Of a stretch of DNA of 64,000 nt, positions 9,222 to 18,372 are shown in pieces. Source of the stretch: Actinomycetes bacterium (GTDB lineage: Bacteria > Actinomycetota > Coriobacteriia > Anaerosomatales > JAGXFU01); contig JAGXFU010000013.1 in assembly GCA_024637115.1 (NCBI GenBank), positions 91,968-155,967 of the forward strand. The letters are read 5' to 3'. The translations under genes were made by a program, and so were the position numbers. Within the stretch, counting starts at the first letter, position 1; each line of letters begins with the position of its first letter. The notes beneath the pieces are model-generated. The model was not told the origin of the DNA. It made no database searches and saw only the letters and a program-made list of their open reading frames with translations.

Positions 9222-9878
9222 CTACGCCCCCCCGGCAAGTTTGTCTCGTGAGATCTTGTCGATGATTCGCAGCGCGCTCTCTGCCCCTCGAACAACACCG
9301 TTCGCCCCGACCTTCTTGGCCAACTCAAGATCGGCCACAAAAGGACCGCCCGAAACGAGCAGAAGCACATTGTCGCGCTCCTCGGTCACGAGCATTTCAC
9401 GCACACGCGCCACGTTCTTGGCCGTGCCGACCATGCTTGCACAGACCACGAGCAGCCTCGCTCCGGTCTCCTCAAGTCGATCGAGGAAGTCAGCGGGGCG
9501 TACGTCCACACCCAGATCAACCACGCGGTAGCCCGCCTCTTTCAGTGCTGCGCCGATGATGTTCTTGTCAACGCTGTGATAGTCGCGATGCATCGAGCCA
9601 ATGAGTACGGTGACCCCGGTATCCTGCGCAGCGGCAGGCGGGGTAACGAAACTGCCGATCTGCTCAGCGACCACGGCCGCCTGTGTGAATGTGTACTCGT
9701 CGATCGCTCCAGAAGCCCAGGCGCCCCCGAGAAGCGACATTGCCGGGGCGAACAGCGAGTCAAAGAGTTGCGCTTGGTTCGTACCCGCTGACTTCGCACC
9801 TTCGATCACCGAGATTGCGGAGGCGGGATCCTCGCTCACGAACGCCTGGTATAACCGTGCTGCAGCATCGTCAGCCAT
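9222..9878 (-). CDS. Cobalamin-binding-domain protein with altered DxHxxG motif
   Basis: 218 residues. The N-terminal helical half (FAPAMSLLGGAWASGAIDEY at about 44-63) matches the B12-binding-2 cap, and the C-terminal half is a Rossmann-like B12-binding domain (VLIGSMHRDYHSVDKNIIGA, then LLLVSGGPFV). The canonical DxHxxG signature reads DYHSVD, so the His that coordinates cobalt is kept but the Gly is replaced by Asp. Related families are methyltransferase corrinoid proteins and CarH-type regulators; no HTH is present here. It is probably first in an operon with the TPR and glycosidase-like genes. Whether it binds B12 is uncertain. Confidence 0.78.
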   Translation of the reverse strand: MADDAAARLYQAFVSEDPASAISVIEGAKSAGTNQAQLFDSLFAPAMSLLGGAWASGAIDEYTFTQAAVVAEQIGSFVTPPAAAQDTGVTVLIGSMHRDYHSVDKNIIGAALKEAGYRVVDLGVDVRPADFLDRLEETGARLLVVCASMVGTAKNVARVREMLVTEERDNVLLLVSGGPFVADLELAKKVGANGVVRGAESALRIIDKISRDKLAGGA

Positions 9879-10008
9879 GAATCCCGCCTCCTCTCATACG
9901 CTTGTGCCCGCGCATTTCATCGCGCGGCATACTATGTCGTGTAAGTATCGCAGAGCCACGCGTGTCCGTGTACGTCGTACCCACTGGCACGGTGCCCCGT
10001 GTTATACC

Positions 10009-10095
10009 TGGTAGCGGTGGTGGGAGTCGAACCCACACGGCCCGAGGGCCAGAGGATTTTAAGTCCTCCTCCTGTACCAATTCGGATACACCGCC
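10009..10095 (-). tRNA. tRNA-Leu (anticodon UAA)
   Basis: On the minus strand an 87-nt cloverleaf folds: acceptor GGCGGTG with CACCGCT (G1-U72 wobble), D arm TCC/GGA, anticodon stem GAGGA/TCCTC with loop CTTAAAA (anticodon TAA), a long variable arm typical of class II tRNAs, and T arm GTGGG-TTCGACT-CCCAC. The 3' CCA is encoded (10011-10009). It lies between the B12-binding gene and ppx. Confidence 0.95.
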
Positions 10096-10110
10096 GCATT
10101 GCTTGACTCC

Positions 10111-11046
10111 TCACGCCGCAGCGAAGGCATCAAGCAGTATTCCGTACAGTATGTCGTGCTCGCTCACCACGGTCGAATCCAAACCTGCGAGCGCGAGTGT
10201 CACTTCGAGGATCAAAGCCCCTGCAACGATCACTCCTGCCCTATCCGGATGAAGACCCGGCACTCCTCGCCGTTCGGCGAGTGTCATGGCCGCCAGACGC
10301 TCGAGAAGATCGGAGATATCGGAGCCGGGCAGTACCTGCCCGTGCACCAGTTCCGAATCATAGCGCTCAAGCCCAAGCGTGATTGCAGCAAGTGATGTCG
10401 CCGTGCCGGCAACAGAGAGTACGGTGTGCGGCCTCGTCTCTAGTCCATCAAAGAAGGGTCGTAGAGCGGCAACAACGAACTCCCGTGCCCGCTCAAGATC
10501 GATCACGGAAACAACCTCATCGCCAAAGAATAGCTCAGTGACACGACGTGAACCGACATCAACCGACCTCGAAGCAACGATATGCGATTCTCCGTCGGCG
10601 ATGGCCCCGACAATAAGCTCAGTGGAGCCGCCCCCGATATCATCGACCAGCACGCTTCCGCTGGCTGCGCCGAACGCCGCCCCCGCAAACGTCAGCTGTG
10701 CCTCGCGCGATCCGCTGATGATGACGGGACGTACGCCTGCCTGCTCGAGCATGCGAAGAAAGTGTTCGGAGTTGGCCGCATCGCGCGATGCCGATGTCGC
10801 GACTGCGGACACCGATTCGACTTCAAGCTCCGCGATTCGGCGTGAATAGTCCGCAATCACAGTGCGCACGCGAAGCATCGCCGACTCGGAGAGCGAATCC
10901 GCCGTCGCCAGACCCTCTCCCAGATGCGTGATGTCAGTGCTGCGCTCCACCTCGGCAATCGAGTGCGATTCCACATCAGCTATGAGAAGCCGGGTAGTCA
11001 CCGTCCCGATATCAATCGCGGCAAGCCGTCTCGGTCCATGCGTCAT
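10111..11046 (-). CDS. ppx: Ppx/GppA family phosphatase
   Basis: A 311-residue member of the actin-fold Ppx/GppA family, which hydrolyses inorganic polyphosphate or pppGpp. Visible motifs are AAIDIGTVTTRLL (phosphate-1 loop), ATSASRDAANS, SGSREAQLTF, DDIGGGSTELI (phosphate-2 loop) and SVAGTATSLA. The family's usual E in (S/T)GxxEA reads SGSREA, as expected. It is the short single-module form common in Actinobacteria, without a C-terminal HD domain. Its start overlaps the stop of the DUF501 gene by 4 nt (ATGA), so the two are translationally coupled. Ppx and GppA activities cannot be told apart from sequence. Confidence 0.9.
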   Translation of the reverse strand: MTHGPRRLAAIDIGTVTTRLLIADVESHSIAEVERSTDITHLGEGLATADSLSESAMLRVRTVIADYSRRIAELEVESVSAVATSASRDAANSEHFLRMLEQAGVRPVIISGSREAQLTFAGAAFGAASGSVLVDDIGGGSTELIVGAIADGESHIVASRSVDVGSRRVTELFFGDEVVSVIDLERAREFVVAALRPFFDGLETRPHTVLSVAGTATSLAAITLGLERYDSELVHGQVLPGSDISDLLERLAAMTLAERRGVPGLHPDRAGVIVAGALILEVTLALAGLDSTVVSEHDILYGILLDAFAAA

Positions 11047-11570
11047 TGACGGACCTCATCGAGACGCGCGCAAAGATCGTCAGGGCAGTTTGAGTTCATC
11101 GAGGAGAGCACGCTCTCGCCGATCGGATCATCGATCCCTGCCAAGAACGCGCCAACGTGGGCGTGCAGGCACTTGGTTGCCATGGGGTCGCTCTGACCGG
11201 CGATGCCAACCCTCGGTGTGGGATCTTGACCGCCTGCCGCGGCGGCCCGGCGAGCCCGGTACTCTGCATCGGCAAGACGCATTCGTTCCGCGAGCCTGTC
11301 CGACGACGAAAGCCGCGAAGCCCACTCGGAGGCCGCCCCCGCCGACTCGAGACCGCTCACATATTCGGTCAGCCACGGACATGTCAGCCAGTACAGGGTT
11401 GGAAAGGGAGTCCCATCCTCAAGACGCGGAGCGGTCTCGATCACCGTGGGTCGTCCGAATGGACATCGAGCGCGAGCACGCCACGAACCTCGTGGCTCGC
11501 GACCCAGCTGCGCGCATACGACGACTTCATCGGCGTGCGATGTTCCGAGCGGTATGCCTTCCGCGATCAT
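11043..11570 (-). CDS. DUF501 family protein
   Basis: 175 residues from ATG 11570, whose A is shared with the TGA of the preceding ftsB-like gene (TGATG), so translation is probably coupled. Sequence features of the DUF501 family are visible: G-R-E-P-R-G near 27-31, RCPFGRPTVIET, FPTLYWLTCPWL and MATKCLHAH. The conserved Cys and His residues (RCPFG, CPWL, KCLHAH) suggest a metal or redox site, but the function of the family is not known. Its place between a DivIC/FtsB-like gene and ppx is a conserved actinobacterial order. Confidence 0.85.
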   Translation of the reverse strand: MIAEGIPLGTSHADEVVVCAQLGREPRGSWRARARCPFGRPTVIETAPRLEDGTPFPTLYWLTCPWLTEYVSGLESAGAASEWASRLSSSDRLAERMRLADAEYRARRAAAAGGQDPTPRVGIAGQSDPMATKCLHAHVGAFLAGIDDPIGESVLSSMNSNCPDDLCARLDEVRQ

Positions 11571-12076
11571 CAGTCGAGTCCAAACACGGCATCGAGCGCT
11601 CTCTGCCACATCGAGGATTCCTCGGCGGGAATGTGCGCGGTGTCAGGCTCCGTCACCGGTGGGCGTATGCTCTCGTCACCATCGAGAACGACCACAAGAT
11701 TCTCACCCTCTTTGACCATTCCAAGATTCTCGCGAGCGACCTCTTCAACGCCTTCGGGCGTCTTGAGTCGGTCAACCTGCGAGCGAAGTTCAGTGTTGCG
11801 ATCTTGCAGCCCCTTGAGCTCGGTTTCCAGGCGCGAAACCTGACGTTCTTCAACGTACTGGAGGCGCGCCACCGGGTAGAATGCCCAGGCCGAGAGCACG
11901 AGAAGCGCAACGATCGACAGGGGAATCACGTACGCGCGGTGAGAACCCGACCGTGAAGCAGTCGGGCGCGATTTGGAGGATGCGCGAGAACTCGCACGCG
12001 AACCATTACCCGTTCGCCGCTGTTTCGCTTTAGCCCCGTGCTGCGTTGATTTGGATGCCATGAACCTGCAACCCAT
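11570..12076 (-). CDS. ftsB: FtsB/DivIC-like septum formation initiator
   Basis: 168 residues, or 163 if the second ATG (12061) is used. A very basic, Ser-rich cytoplasmic tail (about 1-47) is followed by one membrane segment (YVIPLSIVALLVLSAWAFYP), a coiled coil (RLQYVEERQVSRLETELKGL and on) and the LKTPEGVEEVARENLGMVKEGE signature of DivIC/FtsB proteins, then an acidic tail. Known relatives form the FtsB-FtsL-FtsQ division complex. The gene overlaps the downstream DUF501 start by one base. Actinobacterial members usually lie downstream of eno, as here after pyk and a methyltransferase gene. Confidence 0.88.
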   Translation of the reverse strand: MGCRFMASKSTQHGAKAKQRRTGNGSRASSRASSKSRPTASRSGSHRAYVIPLSIVALLVLSAWAFYPVARLQYVEERQVSRLETELKGLQDRNTELRSQVDRLKTPEGVEEVARENLGMVKEGENLVVVLDGDESIRPPVTEPDTAHIPAEESSMWQRALDAVFGLD

Positions 12077-12188
12077 TCTGAAAGAAGGCTAGCGATGATG
12101 CGATTTCCCCATCACATCGGGATGATATCACAGGTCAGCCCGGCGTATCACCTCGACATCTACTTGAGGTTGACTCAAGACACGCGGA

Positions 12189-13592
12189 TCACGGTACGTC
12201 GCGCACAAGAATCAGGTCCGTACTACCGGTGCGCCCTCTCGACACGCCGGCAGTGATCGCAATACGCTTCCCGGTGACCACCTCTCCAGCGTCTCGAACC
12301 GCTGTCGCCAGTGATGTGAGAGCGGTATCACTATCAGCCGCTGTTGGCGCGATTACCGACCGCACGCCCCACACCAGGGCGAGACGGTGCGCTACCGCGG
12401 TGGAGGGAGTGACTGCAACAATGGGCACATCAGGACGATGACGCGCCACGGCGAGCGCAGTGGCACCCGACTGCGTAGCCGTCAGGATTGCCTCAACATT
12501 GAGATCCTCGGCTAGCTCGCATACGGCAGCGCTCACTGCCTCGGGGACATTCGACGGCCCAGTCGCACTTCTGCGCTCCAGAGCGGATCGACCGGTAGCG
12601 GCCTCGGCCGTCACCGCAATGCGCGCCATTGTCTCAACAGACTCGACGGGATAGGTTCCGATCGCGGTCTCTGCCGACAGCATGACCGCGTCCACTCGGT
12701 CAAAGATCGCATTGGCTACATCAGACGCTTCGGCCCGAGTCGGGCGTGGCGAGGATGTCATCGACTCGAGCATCTGGGTCGCCACAATCACCGGTTTGCC
12801 CGCCGCACGTGTCAGCTCGATGATCTTCCGCTGCAGCACGGGTACCGCCTCGGGAGAAGTCTCAACGCCGAGATCACCGCGTGCGACCATGATCACATCT
12901 GCCACCTCGATGATACGGTCGATGCTCTCGATGGCCTCATGCTTCTCGATCTTTGCCACGATCGGAATCGTGTCGTCACGAAGCAACTCCCTGAGTCGCT
13001 GAACATCGCCGGGCTCCCTCACGAATGACTGAGCGATGTAGTCGACCTTCTTGGCGATCGCCCACTCGGCCATCGCCCGGTCGAAGCGCGTGACAGGATC
13101 GATATTGAGACGCACACCGGGGACATTCACCCCCTTGTGACTGGAGAGCGCACCTCCGACTTTGACGGTGGTGCGAACCTCACCATTAATGATCCGCGTC
13201 ACAGCGAGCTCGATGCGACCGTCGTCGATCAAGATGGTGTTTCCCACGCTTAGATCGGCCGGCAATCCCTCATAGCTGACGCAGGCTCGATCGCTCGTGC
13301 CTTCGCACTCGCCCACGGTAATGACGAAAGGCATCCCGGCCACAAGACGCGTGCCCGGCTCTATCGAACCGACTCTGATCTTGGGCCCTGCGAGATCGAG
13401 CATGACTGCGACATGACGACCACCTCGCGCGGCGGCTGCGCGCACCGCCTCGAGACGAGCGGCAAGTTCGGCTGGTCCTGCGTGTGACGCATTCAGACGG
13501 GCAACGTCCATTCCGGCAGCCACGAGCTGATCAAGTACATCGGGCGACTCTGTGGCCGGCCCGATCGTTGCGACGATCTTGGTCCTGCGCAC
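12189..13592 (-). CDS. pyk: Pyruvate kinase
   Basis: 467 residues. It catalyses phosphoenolpyruvate + ADP to pyruvate + ATP, the last step of glycolysis. Motifs: TKIVATIGPA at the N-terminus, VARLNASH (ADP/PEP site Arg and Asn), MLDLAGPKIRVG, the catalytic IVAKIEKHEAIE, and VARGDLGVE, then VATQMLESM and the C-terminal regulatory domain. There is no C-terminal PEP-utiliser-like extension. It lies two genes downstream of eno on the same strand, giving adjacent glycolytic steps with a methyltransferase gene between. Confidence 0.97.
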   Translation of the reverse strand: MRRTKIVATIGPATESPDVLDQLVAAGMDVARLNASHAGPAELAARLEAVRAAAARGGRHVAVMLDLAGPKIRVGSIEPGTRLVAGMPFVITVGECEGTSDRACVSYEGLPADLSVGNTILIDDGRIELAVTRIINGEVRTTVKVGGALSSHKGVNVPGVRLNIDPVTRFDRAMAEWAIAKKVDYIAQSFVREPGDVQRLRELLRDDTIPIVAKIEKHEAIESIDRIIEVADVIMVARGDLGVETSPEAVPVLQRKIIELTRAAGKPVIVATQMLESMTSSPRPTRAEASDVANAIFDRVDAVMLSAETAIGTYPVESVETMARIAVTAEAATGRSALERRSATGPSNVPEAVSAAVCELAEDLNVEAILTATQSGATALAVARHRPDVPIVAVTPSTAVAHRLALVWGVRSVIAPTAADSDTALTSLATAVRDAGEVVTGKRIAITAGVSRGRTGSTDLILVRDVP

Positions 13593-13676
13593 CGTGGCTC
13601 AACCTCCGTACGTCACGCGAGCGGCTCCGTGTCGGCGCACTCGCATCCCGTTGCAGAGTATCCCCCGTTTCGGGCT

Positions 13677-14573
13677 TTACCCCTTGGGCAGACGAACAAT
13701 CTGAATGATCGCACCATCACGGCGCACCGTAACCTCATCGCGCGCGAGTCGATGGACTGCAGTCCTGAGATTTCCGTAGAGGCGCTCAACGCCACGCGGA
13801 TCAGTCACAACGCGAATCGCTCGATCGCCTCCCGCAAGGAAGTAGCGAATGAGTCGCGTAGCGGCACCGCGGGGAGTCGGATAGGGTACTTCAATCTCCC
13901 GGGCATCGAGTGCCCAGTCCTCAACCGGGGCGATGCTTGGTACCCAACGATCAAGATCAGCAACGAGCACCACGGCGCGCTTCCGGTCTTGTGGATTCTC
14001 GTTGTGCCCAGTGATCATCTGAAGGCGGATATCAAAACCCTGCATGGAAGCGCCCCGCGCAAGATAGGCCCAGTCCATCGCCCCATCGTCATCGAGCAGC
14101 ATGATGACCCGCTCTCGAACACGTGTGGCCAGCTCAAGGAGCAAGCGCATGAGACCAAGGCCACGTCGTGGTGTGAACGTGACCACCGCGACGTCGTAGG
14201 ATTCATCGTGCAGTAAGTCCTCGACCATCCCCTGCTTGATGGTCAGATGCGGCGACTCCGATACATCACTGGACACGAGACGCCGCAGCAGGCCTGCCGA
14301 AGGCTCAAGTGCGGTTACGTGGCCTGCTCTCAGCAAGAGCGGTCGGGTCAGCAATCCACTGGCAGCCCCAACTTCCAGCAGATTACAGCCCTCAGGAATC
14401 TCCTCAAGCATCACATCGACAAGCTCGGGAAAGACCTTCTCGTGTCCGTAATCGATGCCGTACTTATCGGCGAGGCGCTCCCTGCGAGCAAGGGCGCTCT
14501 CCAGTGGCACGCCGTGGAGGTACTCCTCGTCCGCCGTGCCGGATGCAATCGTCTGCTTGCTGTCTTGCGTCAA
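13677..14573 (-). CDS. Class I SAM-dependent methyltransferase, unknown substrate
   Basis: 298 residues with a Rossmann methyltransferase core: motif I LLEVGAASGLLTRPLL (about 64-79), motif II VTALEPSAGLLRRL, then YDVAVVTFTPRRGLGLM. Downstream is an added roughly 120-residue segment ending in a small helix-beta domain (DEVTVRRDGAIIQIVRLPKG). It sits between eno and pyk, 26 nt downstream of the eno stop, so expression with glycolytic genes is likely. The substrate cannot be read from sequence. Confidence 0.75.
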   Translation of the reverse strand: MTQDSKQTIASGTADEEYLHGVPLESALARRERLADKYGIDYGHEKVFPELVDVMLEEIPEGCNLLEVGAASGLLTRPLLLRAGHVTALEPSAGLLRRLVSSDVSESPHLTIKQGMVEDLLHDESYDVAVVTFTPRRGLGLMRLLLELATRVRERVIMLLDDDGAMDWAYLARGASMQGFDIRLQMITGHNENPQDRKRAVVLVADLDRWVPSIAPVEDWALDAREIEVPYPTPRGAATRLIRYFLAGGDRAIRVVTDPRGVERLYGNLRTAVHRLARDEVTVRRDGAIIQIVRLPKG

Positions 14574-14599
14574 GTGTGAGCTCTCGTCTCAGGTGCGAA

Positions 14600-15946
<1,347 letters not shown>

Positions 15947-17365
15947 TCAGTCGCGCGACTCCTTCTTCTTCGCATCCTGCCACAGTTGTCCGAGCCGCTC
16001 GATACCCGCGGCAGGAATATCGATATTCTGTTCGGCTGCTGAGCTCTCAATGTCCTCCCAGCGACGGGTGAACTTGGCGCACGTGGCACGCAGTGCCTCT
16101 TCGGCATCTATGCCCTGCTTGCGCGCGAGATTCACGACGGTGAACAGAACATCCCCGATCTCCTCGGCAGCCTGGGTGGATCCGGGGGTGGTTTCTCGAA
16201 GCTCATCGAGCTCCTCGTGCACCTTGTCCCACACGTCATCGAGCGTCGCCCACTCGAATCCGACCTCGACGACGCGCTTGGAGATCTTCTGTGCAAGCAT
16301 GAGGCTGGGCAAGTTGCGAGGAATCGTGTCGAGGAGTCCACCATCCTTCTCATCTCGCTTGATCGCGTTCCAGTTGGCGGTGACCTCTTCCGGGCTGTCT
16401 GCGCGAGCGTCACCAAAGATATGTGGATGCCGTCGGCGAATCTTCTCGGTGATGCGGGCAACGACATCGTCGATATCAAAATGCCCGTCCTCGGAAGCGA
16501 TCTGAGCATGCAGCACGACTTGAAGCAGTACGTCGCCGAGCTCATCGGCCAGATCGGAGTCAGTGCCGGATTCGATTGCCGCAACGGCCTCGTAGGCTTC
16601 TTCGAGCATGTGCCGGCGCAAGGACCGATGATCCTGTGCACGATCCCATGGGCACCCGTCAGGTCCGCGTAGCACTTCGATCAGACGCACGAACTCGGAG
16701 AAACCAGCCGGCGACTCGATAGACAAGGGCGATACATATACCGCCGAATCATCGCATGGCGTGAGATCGACGAGATCAGCGACCGTTCTCAGGTTCAGCG
16801 AGAAACCTCCGCCCTCGACACATCCCGCAACGACCACTCGGTGGTCCGAGGAATAGATCTCTCCAAGCTTCTCCGCGGCGCGCTTGGCAAGGATGCGGTT
16901 GGTTACCCCCGTGATGATGAGATGGCTGTCGCGCTGCTCCATTCTTGGCGCAAGCGTGCGCACATCGACGATGTCGAGATCCGCGGTCAGATCGATGTCA
17001 AACGCCATCAGGATGATCTGCATGGGCGACAAGATCGGGAACACATCGATCTCTCGTCCTGAGCGCGACAGCAGCCCGGAGACGAGACCCTCGCGCACGA
17101 AGGGAAAGGCCGCTGCGACATAGACAACGTCGCCGGAATCAGCGAGTCCGACAAGGCCCTCGATGATGCGATCGACCGGGTCGGTGGCATCGAGTCCGAG
17201 CTCTGTCAGCGAAACGAACTCAACCCCTGCCAAAGAGAGCGCACGCGCAAGCGCACCTTCACCGGAAGGCACAACGACCGTGCCCGCTTCGCGGACACGG
17301 TCGGGAAGTACAAGTAGTTCTCCGGCGAGTGGCTCGCCTATTCCAACGATAGCGATCGAGCCCAA
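15947..17365 (-). CDS. mazG: YabN/MazG-type nucleoside triphosphate pyrophosphohydrolase, methylase-MazG fusion
   Basis: 472 residues. The first about 210 residues resemble the tetrapyrrole (SAM) methylase-like fold that is fused to MazG in YabN proteins (VGIGEPLAGELL, DVVYVAAAFPFVREGLVSGL, ILSPMQIIL); its activity is unknown. The rest holds two MazG halves: RGPDGCPWDRAQDHRSLRRH, LLEEAYEAVAAIE (shown as MLEEAYEAV), LADELGDVLLQVVLHAQI, and in the second EELDELRETT plus AAEEIGDVLFTVVNLAR. The paired ExxE/ExxD metal-binding motifs are complete. It cleaves NTPs to NMP and PPi and is thought to clean nucleotide pools. It lies between the parvulin gene and eno. Confidence 0.93.
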   Translation of the reverse strand: MGSIAIVGIGEPLAGELLVLPDRVREAGTVVVPSGEGALARALSLAGVEFVSLTELGLDATDPVDRIIEGLVGLADSGDVVYVAAAFPFVREGLVSGLLSRSGREIDVFPILSPMQIILMAFDIDLTADLDIVDVRTLAPRMEQRDSHLIITGVTNRILAKRAAEKLGEIYSSDHRVVVAGCVEGGGFSLNLRTVADLVDLTPCDDSAVYVSPLSIESPAGFSEFVRLIEVLRGPDGCPWDRAQDHRSLRRHMLEEAYEAVAAIESGTDSDLADELGDVLLQVVLHAQIASEDGHFDIDDVVARITEKIRRRHPHIFGDARADSPEEVTANWNAIKRDEKDGGLLDTIPRNLPSLMLAQKISKRVVEVGFEWATLDDVWDKVHEELDELRETTPGSTQAAEEIGDVLFTVVNLARKQGIDAEEALRATCAKFTRRWEDIESSAAEQNIDIPAAGIERLGQLWQDAKKKESRD

Positions 17366-17391
17366 CGCCGTCCCCCTCGTTCTCGCTACCG

Positions 17392-18372
17392 CTATTCGGC
17401 GGTTCCGGTAGCTTCCTGACTTACAGCAGGCGTGGCGAGCTCGGGAATGAGAATCTCGATGTCCGCCTTGTCGCGCTGCTCATTGAGGAACTGCTGGTAC
17501 GTATCAGCATTGTACTGCTGCTTGATAAGCTCGACGATCTGATCCTTGACCTCTGCGAGCGGCTTGACGCTCGTGTCGCGCTTCTCGATCACCTTGATGA
17601 TGTGCCATCCAAAGGTGGTTTCCACCAGATCAGAGATCTCGCCGGGGGAAAGCGACTCCGCTGCAGCCTGGAACTCGGGCACATACGGGGTTGACGGCCA
17701 GCCAAGGTCTCCACCATTCGCGGCAGAGCCCGGATCCTTGGAGTACTCCTTGGCGAGAGCTGAGAAGTCTCCGCCGTCCTTGATCTCTGCGAGGACCTTC
17801 TCCGCAGTCTCTTTGTCTGCGGGATCAAAGAGGATATGCGAGGCATGCACGGCCGCTTGCTCGGTGAACTGCGCTTCGTTGCCACTGTAGTAGTCAGCAA
17901 TCTCCTCATCGGAGACGCTGACATCTTCGGAAAGCGAGGCCAGCAACTGCTCGGTCACGAGCTGCTCGCGAACCTGCTGATTGAGTGCTTCGACGTCCAT
18001 GCCTGCCTGGGTGAGTGCCTCGTTGAACTGCTCGTCGGACTCAAATCCCTGCTTGAGGCTGTCGACCTCGGCGGCAACGTCTGCGTCGCTCACCTCAATA
18101 CCCATCTCATCTGCAGCCTGGCGGATGAGAACGTTGTTGATCATGTTGTCGAGCAGTCTCTGCTGAAACTCAAGGAGGCGACCTTCGCCATCAGCACCCG
18201 TGAACATGTCGGGGTATTGCTCCTTGAGCGCTTCGATCTGCGCATCGAGGTCAGACTTCTTGATTACCTCGTCATTCACACGAGCGGCGGCATCTTCGTC
18301 TGAACAACCGGTCACACTGAATACGAGCGCGGCCATGAGAACAGCGGCCAGGGCGATTCGAAGGGCTTTCAT
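17392..18372 (-). CDS. prsA: Parvulin-type peptidyl-prolyl isomerase lipoprotein (PrsA/SurA-like)
   Basis: 326 residues with an N-terminal lipoprotein signal ending in VTGC (lipidated Cys23). SurA-N-like helices (about 30-150) are followed by a rotamase domain (about 170-275) with HASHILFDP, EYSKDPGSAANGGDLGW and TTFGWHIIKV. Such lipoproteins fold exported proteins outside the membrane. Its start overlaps the mfd stop by 4 nt (ATGA), so it is coupled to mfd. Given the secreted repeat proteins at 56-64 kb, it could help their folding, but that link is inference. Confidence 0.92.
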   Translation of the reverse strand: MKALRIALAAVLMAALVFSVTGCSDEDAAARVNDEVIKKSDLDAQIEALKEQYPDMFTGADGEGRLLEFQQRLLDNMINNVLIRQAADEMGIEVSDADVAAEVDSLKQGFESDEQFNEALTQAGMDVEALNQQVREQLVTEQLLASLSEDVSVSDEEIADYYSGNEAQFTEQAAVHASHILFDPADKETAEKVLAEIKDGGDFSALAKEYSKDPGSAANGGDLGWPSTPYVPEFQAAAESLSPGEISDLVETTFGWHIIKVIEKRDTSVKPLAEVKDQIVELIKQQYNADTYQQFLNEQRDKADIEILIPELATPAVSQEATGTAE

